Origin: Paracoccaceae bacterium
GTDB lineage: Bacteria > Pseudomonadota > Alphaproteobacteria > Rhodobacterales > Rhodobacteraceae
DNA length: 9,172 bases
NCBI GenBank assembly: GCA_023134935.1
Contig: JAGLUD010000265.1
Location: 1-9,172, forward strand
Reading direction: 5' to 3'
Part shown: positions 1 to 7,629 of the stretch, piece after piece
How positions within the stretch are numbered: the first letter of the stretch is position 1
How the letters are laid out: each line of letters begins with the position of its first letter
Notes under the pieces: generated by a model
The model's database searches: none
What the model was told of the DNA's origin: nothing
Seen by the model: the letters and a program-made list of their open reading frames with translations, nothing else
Position numbers and translations under genes: made by a program

Positions 1-1068
1 GCGCCGGAATGGGACATGTTCGAGAAGTACCCTAGCGTGGTTTGCATTACCGGATCGAACGGTAAATCGACAACCTCGGCGCTGCTGCACCACATTCTTG
101 AGGAATCCGGTCGTCCGACGCAGTTGGGTGGCAATATCGGCATTGGCGCGCTTGGTCTTGAACCTGCACGGGACGGTGAAGTCGTCGTTCTTGAATTGTC
201 ATCTTATCAGATCGAGTTGGCGCGGGCTTTGCAGCCAGACATCGCTGTGTTTCTGAATCTGTCGCCGGATCATCTGGATCGACATGGCGGGCTTGGTGGA
301 TATTTTGCAGCCAAGAAACGGTTGTTCACACAAGGTGGGCCGGACCGCTCCGTGATTGGTGTTGATCAGCCCGAGGGGCAGTTTTTGGCGAGTGTTATGC
401 GCGAAGGTGCTGGGGCTGCGGATCCCGTGATCTCGGTTTCAACTGCGCGGCAGTTGAAGGGCAAGGGTTGGAGTGTTTTTGCGCGCAAGGGGTTCTTGGT
501 TGAATGGCGTAAGGGTCGGCAGGTAGCTTCGATCGATTTGCGCGATGTGGCGGGCTTGCCCGGGGCGCATAACCATCAGAATGCGTGTGCCGCTTACGCT
601 GTTTGCCGTTCGCTGGGCTTGGCTCCAAAACAAATCGAACCGCACATTCGGGATTATCACGGAATGCGGCATCGTTGCCAAGCGGTTGCCAACACCGATG
701 GTGTGAAGTTTGTGAACGACAGTAAGGCGACGAATGCTGATGCGGCGGGCAAGGCGCTCGGGGCGTTTCCACGCATTCGCTGGATTGCTGGTGGGCAAGC
801 CAAAGAGGGCGGGATAGCTGGACTTTCGCCGTTGTTCCATAAAGTTGCGAAAGCCTATCTGATTGGTGAAGCCGCCGAAATGTTTGCAGAGCAATTGGGT
901 GATACGCCTTACGAGATTTCCGCAACGCTGGAGGCTGCAGTTAAAGCTGCCAAATCCGAGGCGGAGGCGGGCGATACAGTTCTGTTGGCCCCTGCATGTG
1001 CGAGTTTTGACCAGTTCGAAAACTTTGAAAAACGCGGCGAAGCGTTCGAGAGTTTGGTGCGTGAATAG
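1..1068 (+). CDS. murD: MurD, UDP-N-acetylmuramoylalanine--D-glutamate ligase (5' truncated by window edge)
   Basis: Cytoplasmic Mur ligase that adds D-glutamate to UDP-MurNAc-L-Ala using ATP. The frame is open from base 1 (A-P-E-W-D-M...), so the ATG at 16 is internal and not the true start. 355 residues are visible; full-length family members have roughly 440-470, so about 100 N-terminal residues (most of the UDP-binding domain) lie upstream of the window. Visible motifs are the ATP-binding TGSNGKSTT (from about base 49), [22 protein letters not shown], the MRHRC segment, [23 protein letters not shown], and the C-terminal domain signature [20 protein letters not shown]. These are the standard central and C-terminal MurD landmarks in the right order. 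It is followed by a 154 bp gap before ftsW, the first break in an otherwise compact cluster. The identification is secure; only the N-terminus is unseen. Confidence 0.97.
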   Translation, partial: APEWDMFEKYPSVVCITGSNGKSTTSALLHHILEESGRPTQLGGNIGIGALGLEPARDGEVVVLELSSYQIELARALQPDIAVFLNLSPDHLDRHGGLGGYFAAKKRLFTQGGPDRSVIGVDQPEGQFLASVMREGAGAADPVISVSTARQLKGKGWSVFARKGFLVEWRKGRQVASIDLRDVAGLPGAHNHQNACAAYAVCRSLGLAPKQIEPHIRDYHGMRHRCQAVANTDGVKFVNDSKATNADAAGKALGAFPRIRWIAGGQAKEGGIAGLSPLFHKVAKAYLIGEAAEMFAEQLGDTPYEISATLEAAVKAAKSEAEAGDTVLLAPACASFDQFENFEKRGEAFESLVRE

Positions 1069-1098
1069 ACGGGCTAAGCGGCGTTGTGCCAATCCTGC

Positions 1099-1115
1099 AA
1101 ATTTACGGAAAATTT
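1099..1115. repeat. Phased AAATTT tracts upstream of the ftsW promoter
   Basis: Two copies of AAATTT (1099-1104 and 1110-1115) are separated by ACGGA, a period of 11 bp or about one helical turn. They sit immediately upstream of the proposed -35 element at 1116-1121. AAATTT is self-complementary, so the arrangement is both a direct and an inverted repeat. A bend or an UP-like contact for the RNA polymerase alpha subunit is an inference from position and composition. No T-run follows it, so it does not look like a murD terminator. Confidence 0.4.
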
Positions 1116-1145
1116 CTGGCAAGATGACGCGTTACGCGCTATACT
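1116..1145 (+). promoter_or_regulatory. Candidate sigma70-type promoter for ftsW and downstream genes
   Basis: A -10 hexamer TATACT (1140-1145, 5 of 6 to TATAAT) is preceded, with an 18 bp spacer, by CTGGCA (1116-1121, 4 of 6 to TTGACA). The predicted start of transcription is near 1152, giving a leader of about 70 nt. The spacer contains the inverted repeat CGCG-TTA-CGCG (1128-1138), which could be incidental. The position in the only large gap upstream of ftsW supports the call. No experimental evidence is available from sequence alone, and the murD transcript probably also reads through. Confidence 0.45.
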
Positions 1146-1164
1146 ACCCCCAATATCGGCAAGA

Positions 1165-1176
1165 CCCGTAAACGGG
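1165..1176 (+). other. Small GC stem-loop in the ftsW leader
   Basis: CCCG-TAAA-CGGG can form a 4 bp stem with a 4 nt loop between the proposed promoter and the ftsW leader ORF. It is short and lacks a following T-run, so it is not a terminator. Any regulatory role is speculative. Confidence 0.2.
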
Positions 1177-1202
1177 CGATAAGTCGAATTGCAGGTGTAT
1201 AC

Positions 1203-1226
1203 ATGAGCAGGAGCAGTCTCTCATGA
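1203..1226 (+). CDS. Possible 7-codon leader ORF (MSRSSLS) coupled to ftsW
   Basis: ATG at 1203 opens a seven-codon frame encoding MSRSSLS whose TGA (1224-1226) overlaps the ftsW ATG (1223-1225) as ATGA. An AGGTG (1193-1197) lies 5 nt before this ATG and could serve as a ribosome site, while the stronger AGGAG of ftsW (1209-1213) lies inside the leader ORF. Translating it would carry ribosomes across the ftsW Shine-Dalgarno and deliver them to the ftsW start. The ATGA junction matches those used elsewhere in this cluster. It could also be chance, since an ORF this short has no coding signal to test. The peptide resembles nothing I recognise. Confidence 0.3.
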   Translation: MSRSSLS

Positions 1227-2386
1227 CAGAAATGGTTTTTGGAGCGGTCTCAGCCAAGTCAGGCGAGCCGATTATTTCACATTGGTGGCGCACGGTTGAC
1301 CGTGTTTCGTTGCTGGCGGTCTTTATGCTGTTCGCGATTGGCGTGCTGCTGGGCTTGGCCGCATCGCCGCCTTTGGCTGAACGTAACGGGTTGGGCGCGT
1401 TTCATTACGTGAACCGCCAGATGATCTTTGGTACGGCTGCGCTGGCGGGCATGATATTTCTTTCGATGCAAACGCCGACAATGGTTCGCCGGTTGGCGGT
1501 TATCGGGTTTATCGCGGTATTCTTCGCGATTGTAATGCTGCCGTTTTTGGGTACGGATTATGGCAAAGGCGCGGTGCGCTGGTACTCGCTTGGGATTATT
1601 TCTTTGCAGCCGTCCGAGTTTGTTAAGCCAACGTTTGTGTTGTTTTCCGCATGGCTGATGTCTGCGAGCGCGGATCTTGATGGTCCGCCGGGGCGCTTGA
1701 TGTCATTCTTTGTGGCTGTCGCCTTGACCCTTTTGTTGGCGTTGCAACCGGATTTCGGGCAGGCGGTATTGGTGCTGGCAAGTTGGATACTGATGTATTT
1801 CATAGCGGGTGCACCGATGTTGCTGCTAATTATTCTGGCGATTGGGATCGCTGCAGCATCTACGTTCGCCTATAACAATTCCGAGCACGTAGCACGTCGG
1901 ATCGACGGGTTCTTGAACCCCGAGATTGATCCGACTTCGCAAATGGGTTTCGCGAGCAACGCCATCCAGGAGGGTGGGGTTTTTGGTGTTGGCGTGGGAG
2001 AGGGATCAGTCAAATGGTCGTTGCCTGACGCACATACCGATTTCATTATCGCTGTCGCGGCCGAGGAGTACGGGCTGGTTTTCTGCCTGTTCATCATCGG
2101 TTTGTTCATGGTTATCACCATTCGTTCGCTACTTCGTCTTGTGCGCGAACGTGATCCGTTCGTGCGGATCGCTGGTGTTGGACTTGCTTCACTGCTGGCC
2201 ATACAGGCGTTAATCAATCTAGGCGTCGCGGTTCGGCTATTGCCTGCCAAAGGCATGACGTTACCGTTCGTTAGTTACGGTGGTTCGTCGTTAATTGCCG
2301 CGGGAATGATGCTGGGCATGTTGCTGGCTTTGACACGTCGTCGCCCGCAAGATGAAATGAGCGAAATTCTGACGAGGGCGCAGTGA
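1223..2386 (+). CDS. ftsW: FtsW, septal peptidoglycan glycosyltransferase (SEDS family)
   Basis: Polytopic inner-membrane SEDS protein that polymerises lipid II at the division septum together with its cognate class B PBP (FtsI, not in this window). At 387 residues it is a normal family length. It has about ten hydrophobic segments, starting near residues 27-47 after a short cytoplasmic N-terminus. Family signatures are [10 protein letters not shown]...QPSEFVKP (residues 115-136), QPDFGQA (175-181), [14 protein letters not shown] (271-284) and [16 protein letters not shown] (341-356). D273 in the HTDF motif aligns with the Asp reported as essential in SEDS polymerases. The start at 1223 is supported by AGGAG (1209-1213) 9 nt upstream. 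The stop overlaps the murG start (TGATG). RodA is the main alternative, but the dcw context and the adjoining murG settle on FtsW. Confidence 0.97.
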   Translation: MTEMVFGAVSAKSGEPIISHWWRTVDRVSLLAVFMLFAIGVLLGLAASPPLAERNGLGAFHYVNRQMIFGTAALAGMIFLSMQTPTMVRRLAVIGFIAVFFAIVMLPFLGTDYGKGAVRWYSLGIISLQPSEFVKPTFVLFSAWLMSASADLDGPPGRLMSFFVAVALTLLLALQPDFGQAVLVLASWILMYFIAGAPMLLLIILAIGIAAASTFAYNNSEHVARRIDGFLNPEIDPTSQMGFASNAIQEGGVFGVGVGEGSVKWSLPDAHTDFIIAVAAEEYGLVFCLFIIGLFMVITIRSLLRLVRERDPFVRIAGVGLASLLAIQALINLGVAVRLLPAKGMTLPFVSYGGSSLIAAGMMLGMLLALTRRRPQDEMSEILTRAQ

Positions 2387-3471
2387 TGTCTCCATTATTG
2401 ATCATAGCGGCCGGTGGCACAGGCGGACATATGTTCCCCGCGCAAGCCTTGGCCGAAGAGATGTTAGCGCGTGGTTGGCGGGTAAAACTGTCAACTGATG
2501 CGCGTGGTAATCGATATTCAGGTGGCTTCCCCGATGCTGTGAAGCGCGAAGTAGTTTCTTCGGCAACTCCATCGCGTGGTGGTCCTTTGGCAAAACTGGT
2601 CATGCCGTTTCGGATTGCCAGCGGCGTGTTTTCGGCGTGGCGTAGTATGAAGGCGGATCGCCCGACTGTGGTTGTCGGGTTTGGCGGTTACCCTGCAATT
2701 CCGGCGATGACTGCGGCGCGTCTGCTGGGTTTGCCGCGTATGATCCATGAACAAAACGGAGTGCTTGGGCGTGTAAATGGGCTGTTTGCCAAGCGGGTAG
2801 ATGTCGTTGCGTGTAGCGTTTGGCCGACTGAGTTACCTGCGAATACTAACGCGGTACATACTGGAAACCCTGTTCGCAGTGTGGTTTTGGAACATGCCTC
2901 AGCGCCTTATCATGTGCCGGGCGACTATCCGATGAACCTGTTAGTTTTTGGCGGATCGCAAGGGGCGAGCATTCTTTCCAACGTGGTTCCTAAAGCTATC
3001 GCGTTGTTGCCCGATGCAATGAAAGCGCACCTGAATGTGTCCCATCAAGCACGGGCAGCTGATCAGGATGCCGTCGTTGCCGCTTACGAGGCGATGGATG
3101 TGACCGCAGATGTTCAGCCGTTTTTTGAAGACATTCCCGTGCGGATCGATGCCGCGCAACTCATTGTATCGCGGGCGGGGGCTAGTTCGATTGCGGATTT
3201 GACAGTTATCGGCCGACCATCCATTCTGATCCCGCTGGCGATTGCTGTTCGGGACGAGCAAACGGCGAACGCGAAGGCGTTGGTTGAATCTGGCGGCGCG
3301 TTTTTGATACCTGAGCCGGAGTTGACGGCAGAAAAGCTGGCGGGGCATATCAAGGCGATACTGTCCGATCCCGAGGGTGCTATTGCTATGGCGCAAGCAG
3401 CAGCGGCGCAGGGGAAACCTGAAGCGACACAAGAATTGGCGGCCTTGGTCGAAAGCCTGAAAAAGGATTGA
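2386..3471 (+). CDS. murG: MurG, lipid II synthase (UDP-GlcNAc:lipid I N-acetylglucosaminyltransferase)
   Basis: Peripheral inner-membrane GT-B glycosyltransferase that adds GlcNAc to lipid I to give lipid II, the substrate of FtsW. It has 361 residues, the usual length. The N-terminal domain carries the glycine-rich loop [17 protein letters not shown] (residues 8-24, with H15), GFGGYP (98-103) and HEQN (121-124). The C-terminal UDP-GlcNAc domain has FGGSQGAS (188-195), [23 protein letters not shown] (262-284) and DEQTANA (290-296). I chose ATG 2386, which overlaps the ftsW TGA by one base and has GAGGG (2374-2378) at 7 nt. GTG 2383 would add one residue but puts the ribosome site only 4 nt away. 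The arrangement implies translational coupling to ftsW. Confidence 0.96.
   Translation: MSPLLIIAAGGTGGHMFPAQALAEEMLARGWRVKLSTDARGNRYSGGFPDAVKREVVSSATPSRGGPLAKLVMPFRIASGVFSAWRSMKADRPTVVVGFGGYPAIPAMTAARLLGLPRMIHEQNGVLGRVNGLFAKRVDVVACSVWPTELPANTNAVHTGNPVRSVVLEHASAPYHVPGDYPMNLLVFGGSQGASILSNVVPKAIALLPDAMKAHLNVSHQARAADQDAVVAAYEAMDVTADVQPFFEDIPVRIDAAQLIVSRAGASSIADLTVIGRPSILIPLAIAVRDEQTANAKALVESGGAFLIPEPELTAEKLAGHIKAILSDPEGAIAMAQAAAAQGKPEATQELAALVESLKKD
3463..3467 (+). promoter_or_regulatory. Ribosome binding site that decides the murC TTG start
   Basis: AAGGA (3463-3467) lies 8 nt before TTG 3476 but only 3 nt before the nearby ATG at 3471. That ATG reads ATG-AAT-TGA and stops after two codons. The spacing therefore favours the TTG, which is also the only start in the murC frame that gives a family-like N-terminus, because an in-frame TGA lies at 3458-3460. 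Confidence 0.7.
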
Positions 3472-3475
3472 TGAA

Positions 3476-4876
3476 TTGAACACCCAAACCCATCTACCGC
3501 AAGACATCGGCCCGATCCATTTCGTTGGTATCGGCGGCATCGGTATGTCCGGTATCGCTGAGGTGTTGCTTAGTCACGGCTATACGGTGCAGGGCTCTGA
3601 CCTAAAAAGTAGCGACATTACCAAGCGTCTTGAGGAAAAGGGTGCGAAGGTGTTTGTCGGGCAGAATGCCGAGAATTTGGAGGGCGCCGAGGTTATTGTA
3701 ATCTCTAGCGCCATTAAACCGGGTAATACCGAGTTGGATGCCGCACGAGCGCAGGGTTTGCCTGTGGTGCGGCGGGCTGAAATGCTGGCTGAACTGATGC
3801 GGTTGAAGTCGAACATCGCGGTGGCGGGAACGCATGGCAAGACAACGACCACGTCTATGGTCGCGGCGCTGCTTGACGGTGGTGGAATTGACCCGACAGT
3901 GATCAACGGCGGAATTATCCACGCTTACGGGTCCAACGCGCGGATGGGTAAAAGCGACTGGATGGTGGTTGAGGCGGACGAAAGCGACGGTACGTTTAAC
4001 CGTCTGCCAGCAACAATTGCCATCGTAACCAACATTGATGCCGAGCATATGGACCATTACGGCAGCTTCGATGCGCTGCGCGAGGCCTTTTATACGTTTG
4101 TTTCCAATATCCCGTTTTACGGAGTTGCAGTTTGCTGCACGGATCACCCCGAGGTGCAAAGCCTAGTCGGGCGGATTAATGATCGCCGTGTTGTGACCTA
4201 CGGGTTTAACCCGCAAGCTGACGTTCGGGCTGAAAATTTGGAATATAAGAACGGCTCTGCCTGTTTCGATGTGGAATTGAAATCTGAAGGCGAGCGGATT
4301 GATGGGTTATGTTTGCCGATGCCCGGTGATCACAACGTTACGAATTTGCTGGCCGCGATTGCAGTTGCGAGACATCTCGGGATTAGTGCCGAGGACATTA
4401 AAACGGCCGTTGCCGAGTTCCGCGGCGTGAACCGCCGCTTCACTCGTGTCGGTGAATGGAACGGGGCGACGATCATTGATGATTACGCGCACCATCCGGT
4501 CGAAATTGCCGCTGTTCTGAAAGCTGCGCGGCAATCAAGTGATGGGCGCGTGATCGCGATCCACCAGCCACATCGCTTCACGCGTCTTCGGGATTTGTTC
4601 GATGAGTTTTGCGGTTGTTTTAACGACGCTGATATTGTTGCGATCACAGACGTTTATGCCGCTGGCGAAGATCATATCGAAGGGGCTGACGGAAATGCGT
4701 TGGTCGCTGGGCTGGTTAACCATGGCCACCGGAACGCAGTCGCGCTTGAAGGGGCAACCAACCTCGCCGAATTTGTTCGCGAACATGCACAGCCGGGTGA
4801 CATTGTGATTTGTCTTGGGGCAGGAACGATTTCGGCTTGGGCGAACGATCTGCCTGTGGCACTTGAGAATGGGTGA
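3476..4876 (+). CDS. murC: MurC, UDP-N-acetylmuramate--L-alanine ligase (TTG start)
   Basis: Cytoplasmic Mur ligase that attaches L-Ala to UDP-MurNAc with ATP hydrolysis, the first peptide step. It has 466 residues, normal for the family. The N-terminal UDP-binding domain has [17 protein letters not shown] (residues 15-31). The central ATPase domain has the P-loop GTHGKTTTT (118-126), EADESDGTF (166-174) and [12 protein letters not shown] (185-196). The segment [13 protein letters not shown] lies at 282-294. The C-terminal domain has [11 protein letters not shown] (334-344), HQPHRFTR (363-370) and LGAGTIS (447-453). The start is a TTG, supported by AAGGA at 8 nt and by the N-terminus [16 protein letters not shown], which resembles relatives. 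The alternatives in frame are ATT 3467 or a Met inside the conserved motif, both unlikely. It follows murG by 4 nt and overlaps murB by 8 nt. Confidence 0.96.
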   Translation: MNTQTHLPQDIGPIHFVGIGGIGMSGIAEVLLSHGYTVQGSDLKSSDITKRLEEKGAKVFVGQNAENLEGAEVIVISSAIKPGNTELDAARAQGLPVVRRAEMLAELMRLKSNIAVAGTHGKTTTTSMVAALLDGGGIDPTVINGGIIHAYGSNARMGKSDWMVVEADESDGTFNRLPATIAIVTNIDAEHMDHYGSFDALREAFYTFVSNIPFYGVAVCCTDHPEVQSLVGRINDRRVVTYGFNPQADVRAENLEYKNGSACFDVELKSEGERIDGLCLPMPGDHNVTNLLAAIAVARHLGISAEDIKTAVAEFRGVNRRFTRVGEWNGATIIDDYAHHPVEIAAVLKAARQSSDGRVIAIHQPHRFTRLRDLFDEFCGCFNDADIVAITDVYAAGEDHIEGADGNALVAGLVNHGHRNAVALEGATNLAEFVREHAQPGDIVICLGAGTISAWANDLPVALENG

Positions 4877-5810
4877 TCTGCTGTCGCGATTGCCTGAGGT
4901 AGAGGGCAAGTATACCGAAAATCGCGCGATGGACACGTTGAGTTGGTTGCGAACTGGCGGCCCCGCAGAAATTTTATTCCAACCTGCACATATGGCGGAC
5001 TTGGCGGCGTTTATGAAAGGCTTGCCTGCGGATATTCCCGTGCTGCCAATTGGTGTTTGTTCCAACATGATTATTCGGGATGGCGGCATTAAGGGCGTCG
5101 TGATCCGTCTTGGACGCGGGTTCAACGGGTTTGAAGTAATGGCGAATGGAAACCTTCGTGCCGGAGCCGCGGCGTTAGATGCGCAAGTGGCCAAGAAGGC
5201 GGCTGATGAAGGTTATGACCTTGCGTTTTTGCGAACCATTCCGGGTAGCATTGGTGGCGCGATCAAGATGAATGCCGGATGTTACGGTGTGTATATGGCC
5301 GATGTTTTTGTCGGTGCGACGGCCGTCACACGAGCGGGTAAAATTATAACGCTAAAGCCGGAAGATATGGATTTCACCTATAGGCACTCCGCGCTGCCGG
5401 ACGATGCGATGATTGTTCAATGTGTGTTGAAAGCCCCGAAAGGCGAACCCACTGCGATCCACCAAAAGATGGAAAATGCGTTGGCACGGCGAGCTGAAAG
5501 TCAACCGACGAAGGAGCGTTCTTGTGGATCGACTTTCCGCAACCCCGCCGGATTTTCATCGACAGGTCAAGCGGATGATGTGCACGACCTGAAGGCGTGG
5601 AAGGTTATCGAGGACGCGGGGCTACGCGGTGCAAGGCTTGGCGGGGCGCAAATGTCTGAAATGCATCCGAATTTCTTGATTAACACGGGGGGTGCCACAT
5701 CGGCGGACCTCGAAGAATTAGGCGAATTAGTACGAAAAAAGGTTGCCCAAAACAGCGGAATAACGCTAGAATGGGAAATTAAGCGTGTAGGTGAAAAATC
5801 ACCCACGTAA
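4869..5810 (+). CDS. murB: MurB, UDP-N-acetylenolpyruvoylglucosamine reductase (short type)
   Basis: FAD enzyme that reduces UDP-GlcNAc-enolpyruvate with NADPH to UDP-MurNAc in the cytoplasm, supplying the substrate of MurC. The 313 residues match the shorter type II MurB found in many alphaproteobacteria rather than the longer E. coli form. Visible motifs are [14 protein letters not shown] (residues 26-39), [16 protein letters not shown] (61-76, FAD-binding), [18 protein letters not shown] (123-140), the YRHSALP segment (171-177), [10 protein letters not shown] (217-226, with S221 as the expected catalytic Ser), EMHPNFLIN (264-272), and the C-terminal LEWEIKRVG that carries the conserved acidic position. 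Start ATG 4869 overlaps the murC stop by 8 nt. I see no good Shine-Dalgarno before it, so initiation probably depends on termination of murC. An in-frame ATG at 4815 lies inside the conserved murC end and adds residues unlike MurB. Confidence 0.95.
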   Translation: MGDLLSRLPEVEGKYTENRAMDTLSWLRTGGPAEILFQPAHMADLAAFMKGLPADIPVLPIGVCSNMIIRDGGIKGVVIRLGRGFNGFEVMANGNLRAGAAALDAQVAKKAADEGYDLAFLRTIPGSIGGAIKMNAGCYGVYMADVFVGATAVTRAGKIITLKPEDMDFTYRHSALPDDAMIVQCVLKAPKGEPTAIHQKMENALARRAESQPTKERSCGSTFRNPAGFSSTGQADDVHDLKAWKVIEDAGLRGARLGGAQMSEMHPNFLINTGGATSADLEELGELVRKKVAQNSGITLEWEIKRVGEKSPT

Positions 5811-5854
5811 TTGACCCCATTAAGCCATAAGGCACGGGGCAGATTGAGGCGGTT

Positions 5855-6769
5855 ATGTCGAGCAGGACAGTCAACCGCATCGCAGTGTTAAAAGGTGGTC
5901 CGTCCGCCGAGCGGGAAGTCTCGCTTGTTTCGGGCCGTGAATGCGCAGTTGCGTTGCGGGAAGAAGGATTCGAGGTGGTCGAGATCGACGCAGGGCAAGA
6001 CCTTGCGGCGCGGCTTCTTGATGTTCAGCCAGATGTTGTGTTCAACGCGCTCCACGGTCGGTGGGGTGAAGACGGCTGTGTGCAGGGTCTGCTTGAATGG
6101 ATGCGCCTGCCTTACACACATTCCGGCGTTCTGGCCTCGTCTTTGGCGATGGACAAAGAGCGCAGCAAACGGACGTTTGCCAACGCGAAACTCCCAGTAG
6201 CGAATAGTATTTTAGTTAGTCGAGTTGCCGCCAGCAATGCACACCCGATGGACCCTCCTTACGTTGTTAAGCCTAACAACGAAGGATCGTCCGTCGGGGT
6301 GTACCTGATTAACGAAGGGGCCAACGGGCCAGCCAAACTATCCGATGATATGCCCGATATCGTGATGGTCGAAGCGTTCGTGCGCGGGCGTGAATTGACC
6401 GTTGCTGTGATGGACGACAAAGCGTTGATGGTTACAGATATTCTGACCACGGGTTGGTATGATTACGATGCGAAGTATGTCGAGGGCGGGTCTACGCACG
6501 TTGTGCCTGCCGATTTGCCTGCCGATGTTTTTGCGGCCTGTCTGGATATTGCGGAACGTGCCCACAAGGCATTGGGATGCAAGGGAGTTAGCCGCGCAGA
6601 TTTCCGTTGGGACGATGAAAACGGCGTTGATGGTTTGATCTTGCTGGAGGTTAACACGCAACCAGGTATGACGCCGACATCGCTGGCTCCTGAACAGGCT
6701 GCTCATTGTGGAATATCATTTGGCAAGTTTTGCCGTTGGCTGGTGGAGGACGCATCATGCGCGCGGTAG
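5855..6769 (+). CDS. ddl: D-alanine--D-alanine ligase
   Basis: Cytoplasmic ATP-grasp ligase that makes D-Ala-D-Ala for the pentapeptide stem. It has 304 residues, close to E. coli DdlB (306). Motifs in order are VLKGGPSAEREVSLVSG (residues 11-27, with E19 matching the DdlB substrate Glu15), NALHGRWGEDG (64-74), THSGVLASSLAMDKERSK (88-105), PYVVKPNNEGSSVGVYL (135-151), VEAFVRGRELTVAV (172-185), the omega-loop YDYDAKY (202-208), KGVSRADF (243-250) and LLEVNTQPGMTPTSLAPEQA (263-282, with metal ligands E265 and N267). It lies 44 bp after murB, with TGAGGCGG (5845-5852) just ahead of ATG 5855. The 3' end overlaps ftsQ by 13 bp. The D-Ala form is expected because the omega-loop Tyr and the EVNT segment agree with D-Ala-D-Ala rather than D-Ala-D-Lac enzymes; the dcw context agrees. 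Confidence 0.96.
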   Translation: MSSRTVNRIAVLKGGPSAEREVSLVSGRECAVALREEGFEVVEIDAGQDLAARLLDVQPDVVFNALHGRWGEDGCVQGLLEWMRLPYTHSGVLASSLAMDKERSKRTFANAKLPVANSILVSRVAASNAHPMDPPYVVKPNNEGSSVGVYLINEGANGPAKLSDDMPDIVMVEAFVRGRELTVAVMDDKALMVTDILTTGWYDYDAKYVEGGSTHVVPADLPADVFAACLDIAERAHKALGCKGVSRADFRWDDENGVDGLILLEVNTQPGMTPTSLAPEQAAHCGISFGKFCRWLVEDASCAR

Positions 6770-7629
6770 TTTCATACGCAGATCCGTCGCCGTCGCTGCT
6801 TCGGTATCGTTTTGAACGGCTTTGGTTGAAGCCATCTGTACGCCAGTTGGTGCGCCTGTGGTTGCCTCTCGGGGCTGTCGTTCTGGCGGTTTTCGCTGCA
6901 TCTAGCAACGAAACGATCCGCCAAACCGTTCAAGCGAAAAGCACACAAATGTTCGAGGCCGTGGCAGCAAGGCCAGAGCTTCAAGTGACGCAGGTGGTTT
7001 TTCCAGAGGTCTCAGACGATTTGCAGCAGCAGATTTTAACGGTGACAGGGTTGGAGCTACCCATCAGTTCGCTTGATCTGGATGTTGCGGCGCTAAAAAA
7101 CGCGATCGAAACACTGGACGCAGTTGAATCCGCGCAAGTGCGGGTTCTTGGTGGCGGGTTCTTAGAAATTTTGACAGTCGAGCGCGACCCTGTGGTGGTT
7201 TGGCGCGATGGCGATGTGTTGCGGTTGGTTGATCACGAGGGGCGTCGCGTGGCGGATATTGCACGTCGTTCGGCACGAGGCGATCTTCCATTGATCGTTG
7301 GACTTGGTGCAGAACTGGAAGTGGCCGAAGCCATGAACCTTGTGCGTGTTGCCGACCCGATTTCTGATCGTGTCCGCGGTTTGGTTCGCGTTGGCGAACG
7401 CCGCTGGGATATGGTGCTGGATCGTGGCCAAACGATAATGTTGCCTGAATACGGTGCAGTTAGTGCTTTGCGTCGTGTTATTGCCCTACACCAAGCCGAA
7501 GATTTATTGAACCGAGATGTAACCATTGTCGATATGCGCAACGGGGAACGCCCCGTATTACGCCTAACCGATGAAGCTATTTCCGAGTTGCGCCGTTTGC
7601 GCACCGAAGTCCGAGGAGAGGACGCATGA
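6757..7629 (+). CDS. ftsQ: FtsQ, divisome scaffold protein
   Basis: Bitopic inner-membrane division protein; in studied bacteria it binds FtsB and FtsL and links early and late divisome proteins. It has 290 residues. A cytoplasmic N-terminus of about 33 residues is followed by one membrane segment (roughly 34-50, WLPLGAVVLAVFAAS). A periplasmic POTRA domain runs from about 75 to 145 (LQVTQVVFPEVSD ... VESAQVRVLGGGFLEILTVERDPVVVW). The beta domain carries DLPLIVGLGAE (176-186), ERRWDMVLDRGQTIMLPE (214-231) and the terminal VTIVDMRNGERPVLRL (255-270). The start ATG 6757 is chosen because of a strong GGAGGA (6745-6750) at 6 nt. Longer frames back to 6706 run only into ddl coding sequence. It overlaps ddl by 13 bp and ftsA by 4 bp (ATGA), the usual ddl-ftsQ-ftsA order. 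Confidence 0.95.
   Translation: MRAVVSYADPSPSLLRYRFERLWLKPSVRQLVRLWLPLGAVVLAVFAASSNETIRQTVQAKSTQMFEAVAARPELQVTQVVFPEVSDDLQQQILTVTGLELPISSLDLDVAALKNAIETLDAVESAQVRVLGGGFLEILTVERDPVVVWRDGDVLRLVDHEGRRVADIARRSARGDLPLIVGLGAELEVAEAMNLVRVADPISDRVRGLVRVGERRWDMVLDRGQTIMLPEYGAVSALRRVIALHQAEDLLNRDVTIVDMRNGERPVLRLTDEAISELRRLRTEVRGEDA

Noticed and set aside
1099..1115. AAATTT inverted repeat as a terminator of murD
   Set aside because: The stem would be all A-T and no T-run follows. The position upstream of a -35/-10 pair fits a promoter-associated element better.
439..1122. Antisense open frame of 227 codons opposite murD
   Set aside because: It is a shadow of a strongly conserved murD and has no family motif or credible ribosome site.
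3915..3923. DnaA-box-like TTATCCACG (8 of 9 to the strict box)
   Set aside because: It is a single copy inside the conserved GIIHAY codons of murC, with no cluster, AT-rich unwinding region or origin gene nearby.
4815..4868. Longer murB with an N-terminal extension from ATG 4815
   Set aside because: The extra residues are read out of frame through the conserved MurC C-terminus and do not resemble MurB. ATG 4869 gives a standard type II length.
6706..6756. Longer ftsQ from ATG 6706
   Set aside because: This stretch lies inside the conserved ddl C-terminus, and the GGAGGA at 6745-6750 clearly marks ATG 6757.
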